Below, piece after piece: positions 8,663-16,816 of a stretch of 64,000 nucleotides of DNA. The position numbers and the translations under genes are program-made. The stretch spans positions 62,001-126,000 of the forward strand of contig CAJXKD010000002.1 in assembly GCA_913055735.1 (NCBI GenBank), written 5' to 3'. The notes beneath the pieces were generated by a model. The model saw only the letters and a program-made list of their open reading frames with translations. It was not told where the DNA came from and made no database searches. This DNA comes from an uncultured Rhodospirillales bacterium (GTDB lineage Bacteria; Pseudomonadota; Alphaproteobacteria; Rhodospirillales; UBA2165). Position 1 is the first letter of the stretch, and each line of letters begins with the position of its first letter.

Positions 8663-10273
8663 ATGCGCGATCTCGGGACATACGACTACATCATTGTCGG
8701 CGCCGGCAGCGCGGGCTGCGTGCTCGCCAATCGGCTGTCCGCAAATCCCGGCAACCGCGTGCTGCTGCTAGAGGCGGGCAAGGATGACAATTATATCTGG
8801 TGCAAGATCCCCGTCGGTTACCTCTATTGCATCGGCAATCCGCGCACCGACTGGGGCTTCAAGACGGTGGAGGAGCCGGGGCTGAACGGCCGCGCCCTTT
8901 CCTATCCCCGTGGCAAGGTGCTGGGTGGGTGTTCCTCGATCAACGGTATGATCTATATGCGTGGTCAGGCGCGCGATTACGATCATTGGCGGCAACTCGG
9001 CAATACGGGGTGGGGCTGGGACGATATCCTTCCCTATTTTCTGAAATCCGAAGATCAGGCAGCCCTTCCTGCCGATGAACTGCATGCGAAGGGGGGCGAA
9101 TGGCGTGTCGAGAAACAACGACTGCATTGGGAGATCCTCGATGCATTTCGAGACGCGGCGGTGCAGGCAGGGCTGCCGCCGACCGAAGATTTCAACCGCG
9201 GCAACAATGAAGGCGTCGGCTATTTTCACGTCAACCAAAAGCGCGGCTGGCGGTGGAGCACTGCGCGCGGCTTTCTGCGCCCGGCGGAGAAGAGGGCCAA
9301 CCTGCGGGTGGTGACAGAAGCGCACGCAAAGCGATTGATGTTCGACGGCAAGCGGGTGACCGGGATCGATCTCAGTGTGGGCGGCGAAGACGCCATCGTG
9401 CGAACCGAAGGTGAATTGATCCTGTCGGCTGGTTCCATCGGTTCGCCGCAAATCCTTCAGTTGTCTGGGGTCGGTGATCCGGCGCGCTTGAAACCGTTCG
9501 GGGTTGAGGTCGTACACGATCTGCCCGGGGTCGGATGTAATTTGCACGATCACTTGCAGGTAAGGTGTGCCTATAAGGTCAAGGGAACGCGCACACTCAA
9601 CGAGCGCTCGGCAAGTCTGTTGGGCAAGATGGGTATCGGACTGGAATATGTGCTTTTCCAATCGGGGCCTATGTCCATGTCGCCGTCGCAGTTGGGCGCG
9701 TTCGCCAAGTCGGACCCGGCCCTGGAAACGCCGAACCTGCAATATCATGTGCAGCCTCTGAGCCTGAACAAGTTCGGCGAGCCGCTGCATCCGTTCCCGG
9801 CCTTTACCGCGAGCGTCTGCAATCTGCGGCCCGAAAGCCGCGGCGAGGTTTGCATCACCAGTCCCGATCCGTTTGCACACCCCTCCATCCGGCCGAACTA
9901 TCTCGCGACCCCAGGTGACCGTGCGGTGGCGGCGGAGGCCATCCGCCTGACCCGGCGGATCGTAAGTCAGCCGGCACTTGCCAAATATCGGCCGGAGGAG
10001 TTCATGCCGGGGTCCAGTTTTCAATCGGAAGAAGAGCTTGCCCGTGCCGCTGGGGACGTAGGAACAACGATTTTTCACCCCGTCGGCACCTGTAAAATGG
10101 GCAATGACGATCAAGCGGTCGTCGACGATCGTCTGCGGGTGCGGGGGATCGGCGGACTGCGTGTTGTCGATGCGTCGATTATGCCGACGATTACCAGCGG
10201 TAATACCAATTCACCGGTCATTATGATCGCGGAAAAGGCGTCGGATATGATCTTGAAGGATGCACAGAACTGA
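8663..10273 (+). CDS. GMC family FAD-dependent oxidoreductase (choline/alcohol dehydrogenase-like)
   Basis: 536-aa glucose-methanol-choline oxidoreductase that would oxidise an alcohol with FAD. The dinucleotide-binding motif IVGAGSAGCVLANRL begins near residue 9, the signature YPRGKVLGGCSSINGM follows, a second GSIGSPQILQLSGVG signature is mid-protein, and the catalytic His lies in FHPVGTCKMG near the end, followed by VVDASIMPTITSGNTN. Start is the ATG at 8663, 14 bp after the dehydratase stop; a longer reading frame from 8579 would overlap that gene without need. It is co-transcribed with the dehydratase. Substrate unknown. Confidence 0.92.
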   Translation: MRDLGTYDYIIVGAGSAGCVLANRLSANPGNRVLLLEAGKDDNYIWCKIPVGYLYCIGNPRTDWGFKTVEEPGLNGRALSYPRGKVLGGCSSINGMIYMRGQARDYDHWRQLGNTGWGWDDILPYFLKSEDQAALPADELHAKGGEWRVEKQRLHWEILDAFRDAAVQAGLPPTEDFNRGNNEGVGYFHVNQKRGWRWSTARGFLRPAEKRANLRVVTEAHAKRLMFDGKRVTGIDLSVGGEDAIVRTEGELILSAGSIGSPQILQLSGVGDPARLKPFGVEVVHDLPGVGCNLHDHLQVRCAYKVKGTRTLNERSASLLGKMGIGLEYVLFQSGPMSMSPSQLGAFAKSDPALETPNLQYHVQPLSLNKFGEPLHPFPAFTASVCNLRPESRGEVCITSPDPFAHPSIRPNYLATPGDRAVAAEAIRLTRRIVSQPALAKYRPEEFMPGSSFQSEEELARAAGDVGTTIFHPVGTCKMGNDDQAVVDDRLRVRGIGGLRVVDASIMPTITSGNTNSPVIMIAEKASDMILKDAQN

Positions 10274-10289
10274 TCCGCATATCGCGGAT
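10273..10289. terminator. short hairpin between convergent genes
   Basis: Perfect inverted repeat ATCCGC-N5-GCGGAT at 10273-10289 sits exactly between the stop of the GMC gene and the stop of the convergent small gene. The T-run is poor on both strands, so this is at best a weak bidirectional terminator. It also marks the approximate left border of the prophage region. Confidence 0.35.
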
Positions 10290-10549
10290 TAGGCCGCGCT
10301 TTGTCGCTTTTCGAGTTTCCGCAATCCGCGCTGCAACGTTTTCAAGCTGCGTTCATAGAAGCGGAGACGCCGGCACTGTGCTGTCTCTCGTGTCCATCGA
10401 ATGAGCCGTGCGAGACTGAGAATCTGGCCTTGCAAGCTCGCGCGTGCATATGTCGTACCCGAAGGGTACCGGGCGCGTGCCTTTTCTTCCGCGGGGATCG
10501 GCCCATCATAGCGCCGCTGGAGATCAGTGAGAGAATCCCGAGCCCTCAT
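10289..10549 (-). CDS. small basic hypothetical protein
   Basis: 86-aa, strongly basic protein (Arg-rich, predicted helical, RRLRFYERSLKTLQRGLRKLEKR at the C-terminus). It begins MRARDSLTDLQRRYDGPIPAEE. The DSL-LQ-RYDGPIP opening is the kind seen in small uncharacterised alphaproteobacterial proteins, but I cannot assign a family. There is no signal peptide or membrane segment. It lies between the chromosomal GMC gene and the phage repressor, so it may belong to either. The Shine-Dalgarno is weak. An overlapping plus-strand frame exists but looks less protein-like. Confidence 0.45.
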   Translation of the reverse strand: MRARDSLTDLQRRYDGPIPAEEKARARYPSGTTYARASLQGQILSLARLIRWTRETAQCRRLRFYERSLKTLQRGLRKLEKRQSAA

Positions 10550-10657
10550 GCTTCAAAATATCCCATCCGAAATTGGAAATATAATCCAATTTAAGGTGTA
10601 AAGTCTATGGAATAGTAGTTCGTGGATCGTCGGTTTCGAAAAAGGAAGACGCGCTAG

Positions 10658-11254
10658 CTAGGCGCGCTTGACCCACATTATGGGGGCCGCCCAGAGCAGG
10701 CGCACGTTCTCGATGGGGGGAGCATTGTAGGAGATAAGAGTGAAGGTCCCCGGTTTTTGACCCGCCGTAAGCTTCTTCACATAGCCTTCACCTTGGTCGG
10801 TTTTGACGACGCAATCCTTGTTGAGGGCTTGATGAATGTCTTCGCCGCGCCGCCGCGAACAGAGGAGATAGTCGCCGGGCCGGTAAACGGGCAGCATGGA
10901 ATCGCCACGTACCTGAATGGCAATGGGATCGGCATCTTCCAAGGTGAACTCGATTTCCTCGTAACCGCCTCCCATAGGCGCATCGTCGAAGGGGATGAAG
11001 CTTTCGCCGGCAGCGACCCGTCCGACGACGGGGATACGGATGACGGCTGGGCCAACTTCATAACGTAACCAGGATTCGGTGACACCCAATGCATCGGCCA
11101 AGCGCAACAACGTATCGCCGCGCGGCTGGTCCACCTTCCCCTGCAGGTACTTGTAGACTTTCTGCTCGTCGATACTGGCGCGGCGCGCCAACTCTCGCTG
11201 GCTCCACCCTTTCCAGTTGAGAGCCCGCCAGAGCCTTTTAGACCAATGTTCCAT
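10658..11254 (-). CDS. phage repressor, HTH plus S24 (LexA-like) peptidase
   Basis: 198-aa CI/C2-type repressor. The N-terminal helix-turn-helix spans about residues 17-38 (WSQRELARRASIDEQKVYKYL). The C-terminal S24 domain has the self-cleavage Ala-Gly (A82-G83 in VAAGES), the nucleophile S119 (GDSMLPVYRPGD) and the general base Lys, probably K160 (GYVKKL). It is expected to hold the prophage silent and to be cleaved after RecA activation. I start at the ATG at 11254: the longer frame to 11458 would run through the AT-rich divergent control region and code for unrelated sequence. It is divergent from the DUF6362-like gene. Confidence 0.9.
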   Translation of the reverse strand: MEHWSKRLWRALNWKGWSQRELARRASIDEQKVYKYLQGKVDQPRGDTLLRLADALGVTESWLRYEVGPAVIRIPVVGRVAAGESFIPFDDAPMGGGYEEIEFTLEDADPIAIQVRGDSMLPVYRPGDYLLCSRRRGEDIHQALNKDCVVKTDQGEGYVKKLTAGQKPGTFTLISYNAPPIENVRLLWAAPIMWVKRA

Positions 11255-11382
11255 CGCACCGAAAAAAGCTGAATTTTCATGCAATTTCCATGACCTAATA
11301 TTCTTGATAATTAGAATTAAATTATAATAATATGAGAACCAAACATGAAATGTGCTAACCCAGTATGGAGCGATTCTCGCAA
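11255..11382. promoter_or_regulatory. divergent prophage control region with candidate operators
   Basis: AT-rich 128 bp between repressor and DUF6362-like gene. Dyads seen: TCATG-N7-CATGA (11277-11293) and ATTCT-N8-AGAAT (11300-11317); a further TTTCATG-type half site in inverted orientation lies at 11344-11350. A plausible rightward promoter is TTGATA (11304-11309), an 18-nt spacer and TAATAT (11328-11333), which overlaps the second dyad. Repressor binding here would shut rightward transcription. The repeats are seen; the operator role is inferred. Confidence 0.5.
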
Positions 11383-11805
11383 ATGGCAGACAAGTGGACA
11401 TCCCTTTTGGTGGCGGGGCGAATTCAGGAGGCGGCGAAAACATTACAGCGTTTGCCAATCCATCATCCTGGCCGGAAAATCAAATCCTCCTGGCCGGGCG
11501 TCGTCCGCGAACCCATGGAAGCATACGGCTACAATGAGTTCGATCCCAAACCGTCGCCACCGACAGCTGCTGCGATCGACCGCATGGACGAAGTTATGGT
11601 CAAGTGGATCCGCTGGTTAACTCCTGAAGAAGTGCGGATTCTGTGGCTCTGGGTGCTCGGAGCGCCGGCAACAATCATGGCGCGGCGCCTAGGGGTTCAT
11701 CGAACCACCATTCACCGCAAGAAACTCGGCTCGCTCAAGCGGATCGCTGTCATGCTGAACCAGGAAGGTACACCGGTGTGTCCAGCTGCGGAGGAGGTGC
11801 GTTAG
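11383..11805 (+). CDS. DUF6362-like helix-turn-helix phage protein
   Basis: 140-aa protein whose opening (MADKWTSLLVAGRIQEAAKTLQRLP) and C-terminal helix-turn-helix (PEEVRILWLWVLGAPATIMARRLGVHRTTIHRK) fit the DUF6362-type proteins found beside repressors and terminases in alphaproteobacterial prophages. I choose the ATG at 11383 because the family normally begins at this point; an ATG six codons upstream (11365) is possible. GGAG lies 12 nt before 11383. It is first in the rightward transcript and directly precedes a promoter-terminator pair leading to the virion genes, so a role in late-gene activation or antitermination is attractive but unproven. Confidence 0.7.
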   Translation: MADKWTSLLVAGRIQEAAKTLQRLPIHHPGRKIKSSWPGVVREPMEAYGYNEFDPKPSPPTAAAIDRMDEVMVKWIRWLTPEEVRILWLWVLGAPATIMARRLGVHRTTIHRKKLGSLKRIAVMLNQEGTPVCPAAEEVR

Positions 11806-11914
11806 TCGTTTTCGTGCTCCAGGTTTTACGCCTCGGCTGGCATGGTTGTTATGGTTTTCCGTGATCGATGGCTCGACCGTCTATACCGTCTTTGGCAACA
11901 CGCCTTGGCAGGAT

Positions 11915-11946
11915 AATGAAAGCGTATCAATGATATCGCTTTCATT
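11915..11946. repeat. near-perfect inverted repeat upstream of late-region promoter
   Basis: AATGAAAGCG (11915-11924) and CGCTTTCATT (11937-11946) are perfect 10-bp arms; TATC/GATA inside them also pair around an AAT loop with one bulged T, giving a 14-bp stem. There is no T-run after it. It lies 40 bp upstream of a promoter candidate, so it could be a binding site for a dimeric regulator such as the DUF6362-like protein, or an RNA hairpin. The remaining DNA from 11806 to 12125 holds only the promoter and terminator listed separately. Confidence 0.5.
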
Positions 11947-11986
11947 TCCAACAAATTTAAAAATTAGAAAAAAATTCAAAAAAAGC

Positions 11987-12016
11987 TTGCTACTGATGCT
12001 ACGGTTATGCTATAAA
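11987..12016 (+). promoter_or_regulatory. candidate late promoter
   Basis: TTGCTA at 11987-11992, an 18-nt spacer and TATAAA at 12011-12016, following an A-rich stretch (about 11950-11985) that could act as an UP element. Transcription would begin near 12023 and meet an intrinsic terminator within about 50 nt. Assigned by eye from consensus similarity. Confidence 0.5.
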
Positions 12017-12040
12017 TTTTCCTCATGATCGGAAGTTTTG

Positions 12041-12071
12041 CGCCCGCGGCCACCCCGCGGGCGTTTTCTTT
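12041..12071 (+). terminator. strong intrinsic terminator just after the late promoter
   Basis: CGCCCGCGG (12041-12049), loop CCACC and CCGCGGGCG (12055-12063) form a perfect 9-bp GC stem followed by TTTTCTTT. It sits about 20-45 nt after the predicted start of the promoter at 11987-12016 and before the terminase genes. Unless read through, it would yield only a short RNA of roughly 50 nt. Confidence 0.75.
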
Positions 12072-12125
12072 GGCGCATGTCCCGCCGCAAAATTTGGCAT
12101 GGCGCAGATCGAGGTCATAATCTCA

Positions 12126-12386
12126 ATGGTAGAAAAAGAGAATGCGATAAAACGCAAGTCGCGTCGGGCGAAATCGGCTGAGATGCCATCCGGGATGCGT
12201 AAGGGTGACGGCATTTTGCCGCTGGATTTTATGCTCGCCGTTTTGCGCGATGTGGAGGCGCCGATCGAGGACCGTAAATGGGCAGCCTATCATGCCGCGC
12301 CCTTTTGCCATGCCCGGCGGTCTACCGTCGACCATTCCGGCGATGTCACGATCCGCCACGAAGACGCTCTTGAGGAGTTGGCGTGA
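12126..12386 (+). CDS. probable terminase small subunit
   Basis: 86-aa, basic N-terminal region (KENAIKRKSRRAK) followed by LPLDFMLAVLRDVEAPIEDRKWAAYHAAPFCHAR. This resembles the 'PLDYML-vmrD ... A--AAPyvH-' core of small terminase-type proteins found before TerL in many alphaproteobacterial phages. It would recognise phage DNA for packaging. Start ATG 12126 has GAGGT ten bases upstream, whereas an in-frame ATG at 12099 has none. It ends in a 4-bp GTGA overlap with terL, consistent with coupled translation. Confidence 0.6.
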   Translation: MVEKENAIKRKSRRAKSAEMPSGMRKGDGILPLDFMLAVLRDVEAPIEDRKWAAYHAAPFCHARRSTVDHSGDVTIRHEDALEELA

Positions 12387-13942
12387 ACCGGCTCAGTGCA
12401 GCCGAACGCCGTGTCCGTCAAAAGCTTAAAGAGAACTTCATTCATTACTCTGCCCGGTGCCTGAAGATCAGGCCGAAGGCAGGTGCGCTCTCGGCGTTGG
12501 ACCTAAATCCCGTGCAGCAGCGTATCCATGAACGGGCTGAAAACCAACGCAAGCGGACCGGACGCGTCCGCATGCTCGTGTTGAAGGCGCGCCAACCGGG
12601 GGTCAGTACATATATTGAGGCGCGCTTCTATTGGCGAACGACCCATAGCCGGGGAACGCGCGCCTTCATCCTGACCCACAAGGACGAGGCGACCGACAAT
12701 CTGTTTGAAATGGCGAAACGCTTTCATGCTCATTGCCCGCCGCCGGTTCGCCCAGAAACCACGGCGTCCAATGCCAAGGAGCTAAAATTCGGCCGCCTTG
12801 ACAGTTCTTATAAGGTGGGGACAGCGAAGGCCGAGGGTGTCGGGCGTTCAGATACGATTCAGTTGCTCCACGGTTCTGAAGTGGCGCATTGGCCCAACGC
12901 CGAGAAGCATGCCGCCGGCGTGCTGCAGGCGGTCCCCGACGTGGAAGGCACCGAGATCTGGCTGGAAAGTACGGCCAATGGGGCAAGCGGTTTGTTCTAC
13001 AATATGTGCGTCAAGGCTGAGCGTGGGGAAGGGGCTTATGAACTCCTGTTCATCCCGTGGTTCGATCATAGCGAATACGTCAAGCAGCCTCCCGCCGACT
13101 GGATGCCGCCGACGGCGTGGGCGGACTATAGTGCGCTGCATGGTCTAGACCCGGCGCAACTCTATTGGGCCTATATGAAGAATGCTGAGCTGGCGGGTTC
13201 CATCGGTGGCGCGCTCGACGATATCACCTGGCTGTTTCGTCAGGAATATCCGGCGACGGCGATGGAAGCGTTTCAGGCGTCAGACGGCGGGGGGTACGTC
13301 CGTGCCGAACATGTCATCGCGGCACGTGCCATGGCCTATCCCGAGCCTGACCTCGGCACGCCGCTGATCTTTGGGGTCGATGTGGCACGAGGGGGCGGTG
13401 ATAAGACACGGGTGATCGACCGATGCGGCTGCCGTCTCGGTCATTTGGTGAACGAGACCTGGGACGAAAACGATGAAATGGTACTGGCGGGCAAGCTCGG
13501 CGCGCTGATGACCAAATTCAGCCCCGACATGGTGTTCATCGACACCACAGGCGGGTATGGCGGCGGGGTCGTCGATCGGCTGCGCGAGCAGAACTTTACG
13601 CAGGTGCGGGGCATCAATTTCGGCGCCCGCGCCGACGATCCACAAAGTTATGCCAATAAGCGCGCCGAAATGTGGGCGCGTTTGGCGGCTTGGCTGGCCC
13701 AAGGCGCCGACATGGTGGACGACGCCGGCTTGCAGCGCGACATTACCGCGCCCGGCGCCAAGCCGGATTCGGCTGGCCGCTTGGTTCTTGAGAAAAAGGA
13801 AGACATCCGTAAACGCCTGGGCCTTTCGCCCGATGGCGGTGACGCGGCGGCACTGACCTTCGCTCAGGCGGTAAAGCGCCGCGATCTCGCAGGGCATGCA
13901 CCGTCGTCGACCGAGGGCGATTACGACCCACTGTCTATTTGA
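12383..13942 (+). CDS. phage terminase large subunit
   Basis: 519-aa packaging ATPase/nuclease. The ATPase domain has a Walker A-like LKARQPGVST at about residues 67-76 and a Walker B-like hydrophobic strand IQLLHGSEVAHW at about 158-169. The RNase H-like nuclease domain begins IFGVDVARGGGDKT near 328, with a second acidic strand MVFIDTTGGYGGG near 383. Length matches phage TerL. GTG start inside the overlap with the preceding gene. It would pump DNA into the prohead through the portal encoded at 20729. Both catalytic domains look intact. Confidence 0.92.
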   Translation: MNRLSAAERRVRQKLKENFIHYSARCLKIRPKAGALSALDLNPVQQRIHERAENQRKRTGRVRMLVLKARQPGVSTYIEARFYWRTTHSRGTRAFILTHKDEATDNLFEMAKRFHAHCPPPVRPETTASNAKELKFGRLDSSYKVGTAKAEGVGRSDTIQLLHGSEVAHWPNAEKHAAGVLQAVPDVEGTEIWLESTANGASGLFYNMCVKAERGEGAYELLFIPWFDHSEYVKQPPADWMPPTAWADYSALHGLDPAQLYWAYMKNAELAGSIGGALDDITWLFRQEYPATAMEAFQASDGGGYVRAEHVIAARAMAYPEPDLGTPLIFGVDVARGGGDKTRVIDRCGCRLGHLVNETWDENDEMVLAGKLGALMTKFSPDMVFIDTTGGYGGGVVDRLREQNFTQVRGINFGARADDPQSYANKRAEMWARLAAWLAQGADMVDDAGLQRDITAPGAKPDSAGRLVLEKKEDIRKRLGLSPDGGDAAALTFAQAVKRRDLAGHAPSSTEGDYDPLSI

Positions 13943-13954
13943 TGAGGTAACGAG

Positions 13955-14236
13955 ATGAGTAACAATCCAAAGGTGGTTGAAGCAGGCAATTTCATGTCGC
14001 TTGGACAGTCAGATGTTGCTGAATTCTACGGCGAATTCAACGTCAACCTTTCCGGATTTGGGGTGGCGACGGTTGCACTGGAACGCTCCTATAACGACGG
14101 ATCGACATGGAAAACTGTCAGTTCTTTTTCCGGCGATACCGACTTGGTGTGTAGGGAACCTGAACTCGGGATCCAGTACCGCTTCAATTGCACGGCCTAC
14201 ACGTCGGGAAACATTGCATATCGTTTGAGCCAGTGA
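13955..14236 (+). CDS. 93-aa phage protein, copy 1 of a duplicated pair
   Basis: Small protein, probably beta-rich (FGVATVALERSYNDGSTWKTVSSFSG ... YRFNCTAYTSGNIAYRLSQ). Its end is nearly the same as that of the 93-aa protein at 17199: both have GFGVATV, PELG, YRFNCT, YTSG and IAYR-SQ. No enzyme motif. An ATG within a 1-bp overlap (TGATG) opens the spike gene that follows, exactly as in the second copy. It is likely a small virion component paired with the spike, such as an attachment or folding partner. Family name not known to me. Confidence 0.75.
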   Translation: MSNNPKVVEAGNFMSLGQSDVAEFYGEFNVNLSGFGVATVALERSYNDGSTWKTVSSFSGDTDLVCREPELGIQYRFNCTAYTSGNIAYRLSQ

Positions 14237-16608
14237 TGAGAGCATATTCGCGCCTGCAACCAAGGCTGCAGAGCCGCCTCATGTCTCGATTTGAGCAAGA
14301 AGGCATCGGGGGCGCTCTCGATTTCAACTTTGCCGGGGCACCGTCCCTTGAAAGCAACGGGGTAAACATAAACTGGTCGCGTGCCAGCTCCCAATCCCGG
14401 TTCAACGCGGCAGGAAAACTCGAGTATGTCCCGGCGAACACCCCCGCGTTCGCCTATGATCCCGCGACGGGCCGGTCGCTAGGTGTGCAGATTTACGAGG
14501 GGAAGGCGGAATTAATTACCGCGTCCGAAGACCTAACGGACAGTGCTTGGACGGCAACTGATACGACCGTGACGGCCAATCAAGCTGTGGCACCGGACGG
14601 CACTCTATCGATGGTTTTGCTGACGGAAGGCACCGGGGGGTCGGCCACATTCAGGCATGACCCGGTAGTTGTTTCGTCTGGCGCTGTGATCATCCACAGC
14701 CGGTTCATCAGGCGTGGCGATCATGATTGGATCCGTATGCTCGTTACACCGTCTTCTGGAACCACCAATTTTGTCCGGGCTTGGTTTAATCTGGCCACCG
14801 GAGCGGTTGGTTCGGTAACTGAGGGGGGAATTGGTGGTGACGGAACGTCTGGTATCGAGGACGTCGGAAACGGGATTTATCGGTGCTGGATGACTGCTTC
14901 TTTGTCGGGGGAGACGGATTATTATTGTTGGACATCAAGCGCCGACGACGATGCTAGTACGACGCGCGTTAACAATGGCGCCCGGTATGAGTGGGGCGCT
15001 AATGCCACGGTTGGGAGTGTGTTGAAGCCCTACAATCCGGCACGCGGCGGCGGGCTCTTTAGTGATCCCATAGATATGACCGGGGGGGCTTGGTCAACCA
15101 CAGACACCACGCCGATGGCTGACCAAACAGTCGCGCCGGATGGAACGACTACGGCAGACTTATTAATCGAGGGCACAAGCGGAAGTTCGGCATTATCGCA
15201 GGCAATAACAGTTCCATCTGGGGCGATTGTCGTCGTAAGCCGGTTCATCAAGCGAGGAGGCGCCACGCCGCATGATTGGATCAAGGTCCGCGGCTCCGAT
15301 AACGTTTCAAGCTGGGCGGAGATGTGGGCTGATATCGCAAACTGCGAAACAGGATCGACCGTAACCAGTGGAGGCGGGAGCTACGTCGGTGGTGGTGTGA
15401 TGGACGTCGGTAATGGTTGGTGCCTTGTCTGGATGGTTTTTTCTATCGCGGGAGAGACAACTTACTACGTTACAACCCGGTCGGCGGCTTCAGATGGCGT
15501 CACCACGCGGGTAGACAACGGTACACGATATGAGTGGGGTGCCCACGGCGCCATAGGAACATCCTTAAACCCTGTAAGGGATAATGAAGTTTCTCAGTTT
15601 GTTGATCGAAATGACTCTAGTCAAAGTAGCTGGAATTTGAACCAGGACACGACCGTTATTCCTCATGCTACGGAAGGCCCGTATGGAGACCTAATAGGGG
15701 CTGAGTTCGAACACATTGGAGCTGGTGGCCCAAGACTGGGCCAAAGCATACCTATCAACCCTGACACCTACCAATATATAAGTTTCCTGGTTAAGTATAA
15801 AAGCGCTCAATGGGTAAGGATTATCTTACAGAACGGCGCGTTTAACAGCGGGTGTTCCGGTTGGTTTGATGTCCTCAATGGCGTTAAGGGAACCACCGAT
15901 GAAGGTGGCACATCAGACCTGCTTGACCACGGTATTGAGTATGTAGCGAATGGCTGGTACCGCATATACATCGTAGGACTCACTGATGCAGTTTCGACTA
16001 CAGGAAGCGTTCTTCTTACCAATGCCGTTTCAGACGGCGGAAGCAGCAGTACAGCGAATTCCAACTACGTTTGCGGCGCTACAATTCATCAAGCCACCGG
16101 ATTGAACTACTACAGTTCGGGCATCACGCAGAGCGATGACGCCGTAATTTCCGGCATCTCGCCATTTTTTAATCCGTCGTCCGGAACAATTTTCGCCGAA
16201 GCATTCGTTCCATCTTCCAGCGGCGCCTATGGCCCCCTTTTCAACTTCACGGATGGGGATGATGGCAATGACATGATCGAAGTTTTCCGCGAGGACAACG
16301 CCCTCGCTCAGTTGAACGTGAACGTCGGTGGCGTGCAACAAGCGAAGATCGGGACGACTACCCTCACGGCGGCAGGCGAGAAATTCCGTGTCGCAGGCGC
16401 ATTTACAGCGAACGACTTTGCAGTTTGTGTCAATGGCGGCACGGTTGAAGCGGATGCGAGTGGCAGCTTGCCGACCGTTAACCAAGCGAACATTGGGTCG
16501 CGTCCTGACAGCACGTTTTACTGGAACGGTACCATTTCGCGTATCGTCTACTGGCCACACCGTCTGCCAGATGGATCTCTACTGGCGATAACGCAACCCA
16601 ACGGGTAG
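14236..16608 (+). CDS. phage spike/head-fibre-like protein with repeated carbohydrate-binding-type modules, copy 1
   Basis: 790 aa. The N-terminal about 90 residues (ALDFNFAGAPSLESNGVNINWSRASSQ, then AFAYDPATGRSLGVQIYEGK) match those of the gene at 17480. Three tandem beta-sandwich modules of roughly 165 aa follow, each opening with SAW-type sequence plus 'APDGT-tAD' and closing with 'DVGNG-yR-w' and 'YEWGA/ATxHxATG'; they resemble carbohydrate-binding modules. The C-terminus is concanavalin/LamG-like (GTIFAEAFV ... ISRIVYWPHRLPDGSL). Start at 14236 is chosen over 14188 because of the TGATG junction with the preceding gene and the alignment with its paralogue. The third module (about 15590-16080) is visibly more AT-rich than its surroundings, suggesting module exchange. 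Confidence 0.75.
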   Translation: MRAYSRLQPRLQSRLMSRFEQEGIGGALDFNFAGAPSLESNGVNINWSRASSQSRFNAAGKLEYVPANTPAFAYDPATGRSLGVQIYEGKAELITASEDLTDSAWTATDTTVTANQAVAPDGTLSMVLLTEGTGGSATFRHDPVVVSSGAVIIHSRFIRRGDHDWIRMLVTPSSGTTNFVRAWFNLATGAVGSVTEGGIGGDGTSGIEDVGNGIYRCWMTASLSGETDYYCWTSSADDDASTTRVNNGARYEWGANATVGSVLKPYNPARGGGLFSDPIDMTGGAWSTTDTTPMADQTVAPDGTTTADLLIEGTSGSSALSQAITVPSGAIVVVSRFIKRGGATPHDWIKVRGSDNVSSWAEMWADIANCETGSTVTSGGGSYVGGGVMDVGNGWCLVWMVFSIAGETTYYVTTRSAASDGVTTRVDNGTRYEWGAHGAIGTSLNPVRDNEVSQFVDRNDSSQSSWNLNQDTTVIPHATEGPYGDLIGAEFEHIGAGGPRLGQSIPINPDTYQYISFLVKYKSAQWVRIILQNGAFNSGCSGWFDVLNGVKGTTDEGGTSDLLDHGIEYVANGWYRIYIVGLTDAVSTTGSVLLTNAVSDGGSSSTANSNYVCGATIHQATGLNYYSSGITQSDDAVISGISPFFNPSSGTIFAEAFVPSSSGAYGPLFNFTDGDDGNDMIEVFREDNALAQLNVNVGGVQQAKIGTTTLTAAGEKFRVAGAFTANDFAVCVNGGTVEADASGSLPTVNQANIGSRPDSTFYWNGTISRIVYWPHRLPDGSLLAITQPNG

Positions 16609-16722
16609 CCAAACCGAAGAAGATCTCAACCGAAATTCCTTCTCCTGGTTCCTCCTCCGACCGGGCGCGGGTCGTTGGCCAATGGCTAACCGCCAACGGT
16701 GAATGATGCGCGCTCACCTCTG

Positions 16723-16762
16723 CCCCGGGTCTTTGAGTAATCAAAGGCCCGGGGTTCTTTTT
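16723..16762 (+). terminator. intrinsic terminator between spike cassettes
   Basis: CCCCGGG (16723-16729), T, CTTTGA (16731-16736), loop GTAA, TCAAAG (16741-16746), G, CCCGGGG (16748-16754) form a 14-bp stem with one G-T pair and a GNRA-type tetraloop, followed by TTCTTTTT. This is a textbook terminator placed inside the virion gene block, just after the first spike gene. Confidence 0.85.
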
Positions 16763-16816
16763 AGGGAACCGAAATGATGGCTAACCCAACACCAATCACC
16801 TGCGTGGAGAGAGTCC

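Noticed and set aside
8768..10114. Long minus-strand frame (448 codons) opposite the GMC gene
   Set aside because: The plus strand carries all GMC family motifs; the opposite frame is a product of high GC codon use.
11255..11458. N-terminal extension of the S24 repressor to 11458
   Set aside because: It would translate the AT-rich control region and the opposite strand of the DUF6362-like gene; the repressor fold begins at 11254.
11846..12028. 60-codon plus-strand frame between the DUF6362-like gene and the terminase
   Set aside because: It runs through the inverted repeat, the A-rich tract and the promoter candidate, has a Lys/Phe-rich low-complexity end and no ribosome-binding site.
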